A stretch of 64,000 nucleotides of DNA from CBDHDN01 sp965261585 (GTDB lineage: Bacteria; Pseudomonadota; Alphaproteobacteria; UBA6615): assembly GCA_965261585.1 (NCBI GenBank), contig CBDHDN010000064.1, positions 226,623-290,622 on the forward strand. Direction: 5' to 3'. The stretch's first letter is position 1, and each line of letters opens with the position of its first letter. Below the pieces are notes generated by a model. It was given only the letters and a program-made list of their open reading frames with translations. It was not told where the DNA came from and made no database searches. This document shows, one piece after another, positions 44,628-52,441 of the stretch. The position numbers were made by a program, and so were the translations under genes.

Positions 44628-44637
44628 CGCGCCATGA

Positions 44638-44699
44638 CACGCGGCCGCCGAGCGCGGCGAGACGCTGCGAAACCGCCAATCCGTTGCCTTTTACAGCAG
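44638..44699 (-). repeat. Duplicated fragment of SDR gene 37766-38497
   Basis: About 60 bp matching 38396-38456, covering codons of G-L-A-V-S-Q-R-L-A-A-L-G-G-R-V of the SDR, in the same strand orientation. It sits between permease copy 1 and leader copy 2, a relic of tandem duplication. Confidence 0.88.
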
Positions 44700-44790
44700 T
44701 GTCGCTATGTATCATGTATGATAATATGACACGTAAGGCAGCGCCACGGCCTGTTTCGGTTGAGGCGCTATCGGAAATACTCGGGAGGAC
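44697..44790 (+). repeat. Transporter leader repeat, copy 2
   Basis: Second copy of the leader described at 43398, directly upstream of the binding-protein gene at 44814. Its coding-like frame from ATG 44727 reads M-T-R-K-A-A-P-R-P-V-S-V-E-A-L-S-E-I-L-G-R without a stop, possibly the beginning of a lost gene. Confidence 0.82.
44710..44723 (+). promoter_or_regulatory. TATCAT-GT-ATGATA operator candidate, copy 2
   Basis: Same 14-bp inverted repeat as at 43412-43425, about 90 bp before the binding-protein start. Likely controls the whole operon (inference). Confidence 0.52.
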
Positions 44791-44813
44791 AACCAACAAC
44801 AGGGAGGAAGCAA

Positions 44814-46361
44814 ATGATACGGCTATCACTGTGCTCGCTTCTGCTTGGGACGGCGCTTGGCGTCGTGGCGATCGGAGCGGCGAGCGCGGCCGGCGGTGGC
44901 GGCGAGCTCGTCATCGTGGCCAATCAAGAACCCCAGTCGATGCAAGCCCAAGTCACCTACAAGGAGATCAACGGCGTCGGGCTGCGCAACGTCATCGAGA
45001 ACCTTACCCGTATCGACCCCGCCACCAACGAAATCTTGCCCATGTTGGCGACCAGTTGGGAGCAGGTCGAACCGACGGTCTGGCACTTCAAGCTCAGGGA
45101 AGGCGTTACGTTCCATGACGGCAGCCCGGTGGACGGCGAGTCTGTAGCCGTCAGCATCAATTGGCTCTGGGCCGACGCAAACAACTACAGCGTCCGGGAG
45201 ATGATGGGGCCGCAGATCTCCGCCGAGGCGGTCGACAAGTCGACGGTGGCGGTGATTACCGCAGCGCCCGATCCATTGCTCCCGAGACGCATCTATCTGG
45301 GCGGCGTCACGTCCGCCAAGCAGATCCTCGAAGATCCGGCAGGCCATGATGACCATCCCATCGGCACAGGACCTTATGTCTTCGAGGAATGGAAGCAGGG
45401 CCAATTCTGGACCGCGAAGGCCAACCCCGACTGGTGGGGCAACACGGCCGACGACACCTACGGCGAGATCTTCTTCGACAGCCTGCGCGTCGTCTGGCGG
45501 CCGGAGCCGATCGTCCGCTCGGCCATGGTAGAGAGCGGTGAAGCGCACATCGCCATGTTCCTCACGAAGGAGGAATGTGGGCGCTTCGACACCGAGGCTG
45601 GCATCAAGTGTATCGTCAAGGGCTCGGACACGTTCCTGCAGTTCCGGCTTGACTATCACGGCGCCCACCCGCTGGTCGCCGACGAGAAGTTCCGCGAGGC
45701 GATCTTCACCGGCATCGATTGGGAAGGCATTCGCCAGAACCTTATGGGCCTCGGCGAGCCGCTGACGGGCCAGATGCTGCCGAGCGTGGCGACGGGCTTC
45801 CACGACGGCATCCAGCAGTACGCCTACGATCCGACGGGCGCCAAGGCCATCATCGATGAGCTGAAGGCCGGCGGGGCGGACATCCCGAACATCCATATCG
45901 GGACACGGCTGGCCTCGACGCCGAGAAACGGCGAGATGGTCGAAGCCATGGGCGCCATGCTCGGCTTCATCGGCGTGCCGAATACGGTGGCTGTCGAAGA
46001 GCCAGGCGTCTTCAATCCTTGGGTGACGACGAAGCCGAACCCGGAACGGTCTAGTGCCTGGCTGCACGTACAAGCGAACCCGCTGATGGACTACGGCGCA
46101 ACCTTCGGCGCGCATTTCTCGTGCGGCGGCATCGTGTCGGTGTTCTGTGACCCGGACTTTGACGCGCGGGTCGCCGTCGCGGCCTCGTTGGTGGGCGATG
46201 AGCGGCACGAGGCCCTCAAGGAGCTCGTCAAGGAGGGACACGACCGCTACGTCGTCGCTCCGGTCGGGCTATTGCAGCGCGCTTATGGCGTTCCCGAAGG
46301 CTTTGAGTGGGCGTTCGGCCCGGATCACCGGATGGTCGCGGTGAACATGCGGCTGAAGTAG
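44814..46361 (+). CDS. ABC transporter substrate-binding protein (SBP_bac_5)
   Basis: 515-residue periplasmic solute-binding protein of the DppA/OppA class. The ATG at 44814 follows AGGGAGGAAG. Signal peptide: M-I-R-L then a hydrophobic core and cleavage after A-S-A-A near residue 30. Family landmarks: L-A-T-S-W-E near 77, F-K-L-R-E-G-V-T-F-H-D-G-S-P near 90, G-T-G-P-Y-V-F near 180 and the C-terminal lobe with H-V-Q-A-N-P-L-M-D. Captures the ligand and delivers it to the permeases encoded downstream. Neighbouring iolD suggests a polyol- or inositol-linked ligand instead of peptides, but this is inference. Confidence 0.89.
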   Translation: MIRLSLCSLLLGTALGVVAIGAASAAGGGGELVIVANQEPQSMQAQVTYKEINGVGLRNVIENLTRIDPATNEILPMLATSWEQVEPTVWHFKLREGVTFHDGSPVDGESVAVSINWLWADANNYSVREMMGPQISAEAVDKSTVAVITAAPDPLLPRRIYLGGVTSAKQILEDPAGHDDHPIGTGPYVFEEWKQGQFWTAKANPDWWGNTADDTYGEIFFDSLRVVWRPEPIVRSAMVESGEAHIAMFLTKEECGRFDTEAGIKCIVKGSDTFLQFRLDYHGAHPLVADEKFREAIFTGIDWEGIRQNLMGLGEPLTGQMLPSVATGFHDGIQQYAYDPTGAKAIIDELKAGGADIPNIHIGTRLASTPRNGEMVEAMGAMLGFIGVPNTVAVEEPGVFNPWVTTKPNPERSSAWLHVQANPLMDYGATFGAHFSCGGIVSVFCDPDFDARVAVAASLVGDERHEALKELVKEGHDRYVVAPVGLLQRAYGVPEGFEWAFGPDHRMVAVNMRLK

Positions 46362-46373
46362 GCCCGCGTTCTG

Positions 46374-46404
46374 GGGCGTCCCCGGCAACGGCCCGGGGAC
46401 GCCC
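46374..46404 (+). promoter_or_regulatory. Strong stem-loop between binding protein and permease
   Basis: Perfect 12-bp arms GGGCGTCCCCGG / CCGGGGACGCCC with a 7-nt loop, 12 bp after the binding-protein stop and without a following T-run. Such intercistronic hairpins protect the upstream mRNA and raise binding-protein levels relative to permeases in other ABC operons. The matching region of copy 1 (about 43548-43575) keeps only a damaged version. Confidence 0.72.
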
Positions 46405-46469
46405 TTCCCCAAGACAGCGCCGGCGGCTTACTCTGACCACCGGAGCGACACAGCCATGCGAGTCCTGTC

Positions 46470-47450
46470 GTGATTGGTGACGTACTCGGCGGCTATTTCG
46501 TGCGGAGACTGCTGGGCTCCCTCGTCATGCTGCTGATTGTGATGTCCGCGGTGTTCGTCGCCGATCGGCAAATCGGCGATCCGGCTCGAATGACCCTGGG
46601 CGAGACCGGCACCGAGGCGGACCTGCTCGAGCTGCGCCAGCGCATGGGGCTCGAGGACCCGTGGCTTGTGCAGTATCGGCGCTTCGTCGTGGGCATGGTG
46701 ACGTTCGAATTTGGCCCGACCTTTCGCTACGGTTTTCAGGGCACGAATTTTTTGGCGCACGGCCGCAAACTTCCGGGGTCGCAAGAGACCATGCCGATCG
46801 CCGCCGAGCGGTTGCCGGCGACGTTCATCTTGGCCGGCGTCACGATCGTGTTGTCGGTTCTGGTGGCGCTGCCTCTGGGTATCTACGCGGCCGTGCGGCC
46901 GCGCACATTCGGTGACCGGCTCGTCAACGTTCTGTCGCTGGCCGGCGTGTCCATCGTCGAATACTGGTTCGCGCTCATCTTGATCCTTGTCTTTGCCGTC
47001 CAGCTGGACTGGCTGCCGACATCCGGGTACGGCACCCCAGCGCACGTCATCTTGCCGGCGCTTGCTCTGTCGCTGCGGCCGATCGGCCGCATCACCCAGA
47101 TCGCGCGGAGCTCGATGCTGGACGAGCTCGCGAGGCCCTACGTCACCGCGGCCCGCGGTCGGGGCATTCCGATCTCGAAGATCGCGTCCGTCCATGCGCT
47201 GAAGAATGCTGCCATCCCGATCGTCACGACCATCGGCGATGAGACCATCAACGTCATAACCGGCGTGATCATCATCGAGACCGTGTTCGGCTGGCCCGGT
47301 ATCGGCGCCCTGACCGTCGACGCCCTGAGGATCCGCGACGTGCCGCTCATCGAGGCGACGATCTTCTTGCTGGTCCTGATGGTGTTGGGCATCAACCTGA
47401 TCGTTGATCTGCTCTACATCCTGCTGAACCCGCGTGTGCGGCTGGGCTGA
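46470..47450 (+). CDS. Peptide/opine-type ABC permease, DppB-like copy 2
   Basis: 326-residue permease started at the GTG 46470; as in copy 1 a mini-ORF M-R-V-L-S (46456-46473) ends across the start, suggesting translational coupling. Same topology as copy 1 with the EAA loop near residue 223. Followed after 5 bp by the second permease gene. This is the copy embedded in the complete operon and is presumably the working one. Confidence 0.89.
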   Translation: MIGDVLGGYFVRRLLGSLVMLLIVMSAVFVADRQIGDPARMTLGETGTEADLLELRQRMGLEDPWLVQYRRFVVGMVTFEFGPTFRYGFQGTNFLAHGRKLPGSQETMPIAAERLPATFILAGVTIVLSVLVALPLGIYAAVRPRTFGDRLVNVLSLAGVSIVEYWFALILILVFAVQLDWLPTSGYGTPAHVILPALALSLRPIGRITQIARSSMLDELARPYVTAARGRGIPISKIASVHALKNAAIPIVTTIGDETINVITGVIIIETVFGWPGIGALTVDALRIRDVPLIEATIFLLVLMVLGINLIVDLLYILLNPRVRLG

Positions 47451-47455
47451 CGGGC

Positions 47456-48397
47456 ATGACAGCTGAAGCCCAAATGACAGCCGAAGTCCAGGTCACCGGC
47501 GAGGAAAGGCAAGTCAGGGTCACCGGACGCGACCTGGCCGTCGCTCTGGTCAGAGACCCGGTCGTGCTGTTGGCCGTCATCTTCCTCGTCGCGCTCGTGA
47601 TCGCGGCGGTCTTTGCGAACTGGATCGCACCGTACGACCCGCTGCTACCGAATATCTTCTCCGGCCGCTTGCCACCGCTCTCCGAGACCAAGGGGCTCGG
47701 CGGCGTCGCTCAGTTCCACATTCTCGGCACCGACGCGCTGGGCCGCGACATGCTGACCCGGCTCATGTTCGGCGCCCGGGCGTCGGTTGCCGTCGGCGTC
47801 GTCGCCGTCGCGATCTCCGGCGCCATCGGGACGACCCTCGGCCTGTTTGCCGGCTTTTACGGCGGCCGCGTCGAAACCGTCATCATGCGAACCGTCGACG
47901 GCGTCATGGCGGTGCCGTCGCTGCTGATCGCCCTGTTCGTGCTGTTCCTCATCGGCGGCGGGCTGATCAACATGGTCCTCATCTTCGCCTTCGTCCGCTG
48001 GGTCGTGTACGCGCGCCTTGCCCGCGGCATAACCTTGTCCTATCGGGAATCGTCGTTCGTCGAAGCCGCGCGCTCCATTGGCGCGACCGACGTGCGCATC
48101 ATATTCCGCCACATCCTGCCGAACATGCTGTCGCCGCTGCTGGTGCTGGCGACCCTGGAGATCGCGCTGCTGATCCTCGCCGAGGCCGGCCTCAGCTTCC
48201 TCGGCTTCGGGCTGCAGCCGCCCGCGCCCTCCTGGGGCCTGATGATCGCGCGCGGGCGTGAGTACCTGCGCGAAGCCTGGTGGATGATCACGTTTCCCGG
48301 CCTGGCCATCTTCCTGACGACGCTCAGCCTCAACCTGCTGGCCAACTGGCTGCGGACCATCACCGATCCGGTGCAGCGATGGCGATGGCTGATCTGA
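47456..48397 (+). CDS. ABC permease, DppC-like
   Basis: 313-residue partner permease. The N-terminal cytosolic segment of about 30 residues precedes the first helix; H-I-L-G-T-D-A-L-G-R-D-M-L-T-R near residue 85 is the DppC/OppC family signature, and the ATPase-contact loop is E-A-A-R-S-I-G-A-T-D near 205. Forms the heterodimeric channel with the DppB-like subunit. Its end overlaps the start of the first ATPase gene by 19 bp. Confidence 0.9.
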   Translation: MTAEAQMTAEVQVTGEERQVRVTGRDLAVALVRDPVVLLAVIFLVALVIAAVFANWIAPYDPLLPNIFSGRLPPLSETKGLGGVAQFHILGTDALGRDMLTRLMFGARASVAVGVVAVAISGAIGTTLGLFAGFYGGRVETVIMRTVDGVMAVPSLLIALFVLFLIGGGLINMVLIFAFVRWVVYARLARGITLSYRESSFVEAARSIGATDVRIIFRHILPNMLSPLLVLATLEIALLILAEAGLSFLGFGLQPPAPSWGLMIARGREYLREAWWMITFPGLAIFLTTLSLNLLANWLRTITDPVQRWRWLI

Positions 48398-49410
48398 ACC
48401 CGGCCGCCGAGGGGACGCCCCCCGCCCCCGACGCCGCGGTGCTGGCGGTGGCGGATCTCCACGTCTCGTTCCAGACGCCGCACGGCATCGTCAACGCCGT
48501 CAACGGGGTGAGTTTCGCCATCGGGCGCGGCGAGACCTTGGGGATCCTGGGCGAGTCCGGCTCCGGCAAGAGCGTCAGCGTCGGCGCCGTCATGGGGCTA
48601 TTGGAAAGCCCGCCGGGGCAGATCACGGGCGACATCCGCTACGGCGGCGTCGATCTGTTGCGCGCGTCGGCGCGAGAGACCCGCCGCATTCGCGGCGACC
48701 GCGTCGCCATGGTCAACCAGGACGCCGTCACAGCCCTCAATCCGGGCCTGACGGTCGGCTACCAGATCGCCGAGATGTTCCGCGTTCACCGGCCGGGCAC
48801 ATCGCGCGGCGACGCCCGACGCAAGGCCGTGGAGCTGATGGACCGGGTCAAGATCCCGTCGGCGCAGGCGCGGGTGCACAGCTATCCCCACGAATTCTCC
48901 GGCGGCATGAGCCAGCGCATCTTGATCGCCATGGCGATCGCGCTGGAGCCCGATATTCTTATCGCCGACGAGCCGACGACCGCGCTCGACGTGACAGTGC
49001 AGGCGCAGATCATGCAGCTGTTGGCCGAGCTACGGCAGCAGACCGGCATGGCACTGATCCTCATCACCCATGACCTCGGCGTCGTCGCCGAGAGTGTCGA
49101 CCGCGTCCTTGTCATGTATGCCGGCCGCATCGTCGAGCGCGGGCCGACCGCCGCGGTCGTCGCGCGGCCGGCTCATCCCTACATCGTGGGGCTGATGAAC
49201 TCCGTGCCGCGGGCCGAGCTGAAGGACCGCAAGCTCGCGACGATCGAGGGCGCGCCGCCGGTTCTGACCGCCATCCCGTCCGGCTGTGCCTTCCATCCGC
49301 GCTGCGGCCGGCGGCAGCCGGTGTGCGTGAGCGACCGTCCGGCATTGCAGACGGTCGCGGCGAACCGCGACAGCGCCTGCCACTTCGCGGCGGAAGTCCT
49401 CGGTGGCTGA
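48379..49410 (+). CDS. ABC ATPase, DppD-like
   Basis: 343-residue ATPase started at the ATG 48379 inside the end of the permease gene. Walker A G-E-S-G-S-G-K-S near residue 55, signature F-S-G-G-M-S-Q-R near 173, Walker B L-I-A-D-E-P-T-T-A near 193, and the C-terminal oligopeptide-type extension with C-A-F-H-P-R-C-x(6)-C near 300, a cysteine cluster that in relatives binds an iron-sulfur cluster. Overlaps the next ATPase gene by 8 bp. One of two nucleotide-binding subunits. Confidence 0.9.
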   Translation: MAMADLNPAAEGTPPAPDAAVLAVADLHVSFQTPHGIVNAVNGVSFAIGRGETLGILGESGSGKSVSVGAVMGLLESPPGQITGDIRYGGVDLLRASARETRRIRGDRVAMVNQDAVTALNPGLTVGYQIAEMFRVHRPGTSRGDARRKAVELMDRVKIPSAQARVHSYPHEFSGGMSQRILIAMAIALEPDILIADEPTTALDVTVQAQIMQLLAELRQQTGMALILITHDLGVVAESVDRVLVMYAGRIVERGPTAAVVARPAHPYIVGLMNSVPRAELKDRKLATIEGAPPVLTAIPSGCAFHPRCGRRQPVCVSDRPALQTVAANRDSACHFAAEVLGG

Positions 49411-50431
49411 GGCGGCCATGGCGGAGCGGCCGGCGGTCGCCGTCGGCGAGCCGCTGCTGCGGGTCGAGCACCTGGTCAAGCACTTCCCCGTGCGGCGCGG
49501 CGGTCTGTTGCGCGGCGGCGTCGTGCGCGCCGTCGACGATGTCACGTTCACGCTCCACCGCGGCGAGACGCTGGGCATCGTTGGCGAGTCGGGCTGCGGC
49601 AAATCAACCCTGGCCCGGGCCATTCTGCGTCTGGTCGAGCCGACCGGCGGGCGCGCGCTGCTCGCCGGCGAGGATCTGTTTCAGCTGTCGCGCCGCGAGA
49701 TGCGGCTCAGGCGCCGCCGGCTGCAGATCATCTTTCAGGATCCGTTCGCCTCGCTGAACCCGCGCATGACCGTGGCCGAGATCGTGCGCGAGCCGTGGGC
49801 CATCTTCACCGACGTCGTGCCGCGCCGCGACTGGCACGACCGCGTTGTCGATCTGCTGACGCGCGTCGGCCTGAATGCCGACGACGCCCATCGCTATCCC
49901 CATCAGTTCTCCGGCGGTCAGCGCCAGCGCATCGGCATCGCCCGGGCACTGGCGCTCAATCCCGAGATCGTCATCTGCGACGAGCCCGTCTCCGCCCTCG
50001 ATGTCTCGATCCAGGCCCAGGTCATCAACCTGCTGGAGGAGATCCAGGACGAGTTCGGCCTGTCCTACATCTTCATCGCCCACGATTTGTCCGTGGTGCG
50101 CCACATCTCCGACCGTGTCGCCGTGATGTATCTCGGCAAGCTCGTCGAGCTCGGCACCTGGCAGGAGATCTACGACGAGCCGACCCACCCCTATACCCAG
50201 GCGCTGTTGTCGGCCGTGCCGGCGATCGATCCGGCCGAGCGCATCGAGCGCATCATCCTGGAGGGCGAGGTGCCGAGCCCGATCGACCCGCCGTCGGGCT
50301 GTCGCTTCCGCACCCGCTGCCACAAGGCCGAGGCGCGCTGTGCCGCCGAGGGGCCGGCCTTGATCGCGCGCGCCGGCGGTCACGCCAGCGCCTGCCATTT
50401 CGCCGCACCGGCAACGCATACTCCGCACTGA
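49403..50431 (+). CDS. ABC ATPase, DppF-like
   Basis: 342 residues from the GTG at 49403 (an ATG at 49418 is an alternative). Walker A G-E-S-G-C-G-K-S-T near residue 60, Q-loop F-Q-D-P-F-A-S-L-N-P near 113, signature F-S-G-G-Q-R-Q-R-I near 168, Walker B I-C-D-E-P-V-S-A-L-D near 190, and C-terminal C-R-F-R-T-R-C-H-K-A-E-A-R-C. Works with the preceding ATPase. The iolD-like gene begins 10 bp after its stop, so the six genes form one operon. Confidence 0.9.
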   Translation: MAEAAMAERPAVAVGEPLLRVEHLVKHFPVRRGGLLRGGVVRAVDDVTFTLHRGETLGIVGESGCGKSTLARAILRLVEPTGGRALLAGEDLFQLSRREMRLRRRRLQIIFQDPFASLNPRMTVAEIVREPWAIFTDVVPRRDWHDRVVDLLTRVGLNADDAHRYPHQFSGGQRQRIGIARALALNPEIVICDEPVSALDVSIQAQVINLLEEIQDEFGLSYIFIAHDLSVVRHISDRVAVMYLGKLVELGTWQEIYDEPTHPYTQALLSAVPAIDPAERIERIILEGEVPSPIDPPSGCRFRTRCHKAEARCAAEGPALIARAGGHASACHFAAPATHTPH

Positions 50432-50441
50432 GGCGGACGGT

Positions 50442-52337
50442 ATGGAATTCTACACCGCCCAAGAGACCGTTCGGCTCACGCTTTCCCAGGCGATCGTCAA
50501 GTACCTGCAGGCGCAGTACAGCGAGCGCGACGGCGTCGAGAGACGCTTCATCCAAGGCATTTGGGGGATCCTTGGACACGGCAACGTATCGGGTCTGAGC
50601 CAGGCCTTGGTCGAGTATGGCCAGGAGCTGCCGTTCCACCAGCCGGCCAATGAACAGTCCATGGTTCATGCCGCCAGCGGCTTTGCCAGAGCCAATCGTC
50701 GTCTGGCGACGATGGCCTGCACCACGTCGATCGGCCCGGGCACGACCAACATGATCACCGGCGCGACAACGGCGACGATCTGTCGCCTGCCGGTGCTGCT
50801 GCTGCCGTCCGACTACTATGCGACCCGGTTCCAGGGACAGGTGCTGCAGGACATCGAGCACCCGGTCTCCATGGACATGAGCGTGACCGATTGCTTTCGC
50901 GTGGTCAGCCGCTTCTTCGACCGCATCACGCGGCCGGAACAGATCCTGTTCTCGCTGCCCGAAGCGATGCGCGTCCTCACCGATCCCGCCGACACGGGCG
51001 CGGTGACCATCGCCCTGCCCCAGGATATTCAGGGCTATGCCTTCGACTATCCCACCAACTTCTTCGCCAAGCGGGTGTGGCGCGTCGAACGCCGCCAGCC
51101 CGACGCCCAGCGCATTGCCGAAGCCGTGGCGCTGCTGAAAACCGCCGAACGGCCCTACATCATCGCCGGCGGCGGCGTTCACTACGCCGAAGCCTGGGAC
51201 GAGCTGGCTGCCTTCGCCGAGGCCTTCGGCATCCCGGTGGGCGAGACCCACGCCGGCCGCGGCGCGATCCGCAACGACTCCGAGCTTCTCGTCGGCGGCA
51301 CCGGCCACCTCGGCACGCGGCCGGCCGCTCATTTCAGCGAGACGGCCGATCTCGTGTTCTGCATCGGCACGCGGCTCGCCGACTTCGTCACCGGCTCCAA
51401 CTCCGCGTTTCAACACCCCGACGTCAGGTTCGTCAGCATCAACGTGGGCGCGCACGACGCCTACAAGATCGGCGCTACGCCGATCCTGGCCGATGCCCGC
51501 GAGGCCTTGCGCGCCTTGACCGAGGCCGCGACCGCCGCCGGTATTCGGCCCGATCCTGCCTACGTGCAAGAAGTCGCGGACGAGAAACCCAAATGGCAAG
51601 ACCTGCTGGCGACGGAGGTTTACGTCCAGCACCCCGGTGAGAAGGTCAATCAGGGGCACCTTATCGGCATCATCAACGACATGATGCAGGCCGGCGACAC
51701 GCTGGTGGCGGCCGCCGGCACGATCCCGGCAGACCTGACGAAGCTGTTCGACGCCAGCAACGGCCGCAACCTGCACGTGGAGTTCGGCAACTCCTGCATG
51801 GGTTACGACATCCCGGCGGCGATCGGCGTGCGGCTGGCCCAGGGCGGCGGCGACGTGTTCATCCTCATGGGCGACGGCAACTACCAGATGCATCCCATGG
51901 AGCTGGTCACGGCCATCCAGGAGCGTACCAAGGTGACCGTCATCCTCAACGTCAACTACGGCTACCAATCCATTCACGGTCACCAGAAAGCCCTGGTCGG
52001 GCATAGCCTGGGCAACGAATTCAAGATCCGCGACGCGAAAACGAACCTGCTGGACGAGGGCGAGTTCATCGAGGTCGACTACGTCAAGAACGCCGAGAGC
52101 GTCGGCCTGCGGGCCTGGTTCGCCACGAACGAGGAAGAGATCCGCGAGGCCCTCCGGGAAGCGCGGGCCGAGACGCGCTCCTGCATGATCGTCGTGCCGA
52201 CCGAGAAGTATCGCTACACGCCGGATGCCGGCGTCTGGTGGGACGTCGTCGGTGCCGACGTCACCAACGATCCCAAGACAGCGCAACTGGTCGCCGAGCG
52301 CGAGGCCGGACGCGCCAAGCAGCGCTTCTACGGCTAG
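50442..52337 (+). CDS. iolD: TPP-dependent trihydroxycyclohexanedione hydrolase (IolD-like)
   Basis: 631-residue thiamine-diphosphate enzyme of the length typical of IolD (about 620-645). N-terminal PYR domain with R-L-T-L-S-Q-A-I-V-K-Y-L near residue 11, G-H-G-N-V-S-G and the catalytic Glu in P-A-N-E-Q-S-M-V near 70; central NAD/FAD-like domain; C-terminal PP domain with the TPP/Mg motif G-D-G-N-Y near 484. IolD cleaves the ring of 3D-trihydroxycyclohexane-1,2-dione in myo-inositol breakdown, giving 5-deoxy-glucuronate. Here it closes an importer operon. No other iol genes (iolB, iolC, iolE) are visible, so a different cyclic diketone substrate is possible. Confidence 0.83.
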   Translation: MEFYTAQETVRLTLSQAIVKYLQAQYSERDGVERRFIQGIWGILGHGNVSGLSQALVEYGQELPFHQPANEQSMVHAASGFARANRRLATMACTTSIGPGTTNMITGATTATICRLPVLLLPSDYYATRFQGQVLQDIEHPVSMDMSVTDCFRVVSRFFDRITRPEQILFSLPEAMRVLTDPADTGAVTIALPQDIQGYAFDYPTNFFAKRVWRVERRQPDAQRIAEAVALLKTAERPYIIAGGGVHYAEAWDELAAFAEAFGIPVGETHAGRGAIRNDSELLVGGTGHLGTRPAAHFSETADLVFCIGTRLADFVTGSNSAFQHPDVRFVSINVGAHDAYKIGATPILADAREALRALTEAATAAGIRPDPAYVQEVADEKPKWQDLLATEVYVQHPGEKVNQGHLIGIINDMMQAGDTLVAAAGTIPADLTKLFDASNGRNLHVEFGNSCMGYDIPAAIGVRLAQGGGDVFILMGDGNYQMHPMELVTAIQERTKVTVILNVNYGYQSIHGHQKALVGHSLGNEFKIRDAKTNLLDEGEFIEVDYVKNAESVGLRAWFATNEEEIREALREARAETRSCMIVVPTEKYRYTPDAGVWWDVVGADVTNDPKTAQLVAEREAGRAKQRFYG

Positions 52338-52441
52338 GCCGGACGTCAACCGAGGCGCCCGCCCAGGGCCGGCGGCATGATCTTTCTTGAACCACCCCCA
52401 CCCCACCCCCCCCTTGGGGAAGGGAGCAAAGTCGGCACTAG

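Noticed and set aside
44684..44830. Start of a GntR regulator gene (M-T-R-K-A-A-P-R-P-V-S-V-E-A)
   Set aside because: After about 20 residues the frame runs into the binding-protein gene with no helix-turn-helix; treated as part of the leader repeat instead of a gene.
50253..52406. A 717-codon minus-strand open frame opposite iolD
   Set aside because: Shadow of the iolD codon bias; composition is His/Arg/Gly/Asp-rich and no domain is visible.
52390..52425. C-rich tract as a possible terminator or G-quadruplex on the other strand
   Set aside because: No stem with a T-run, and the four C-runs are irregular; too weak to list as a feature.
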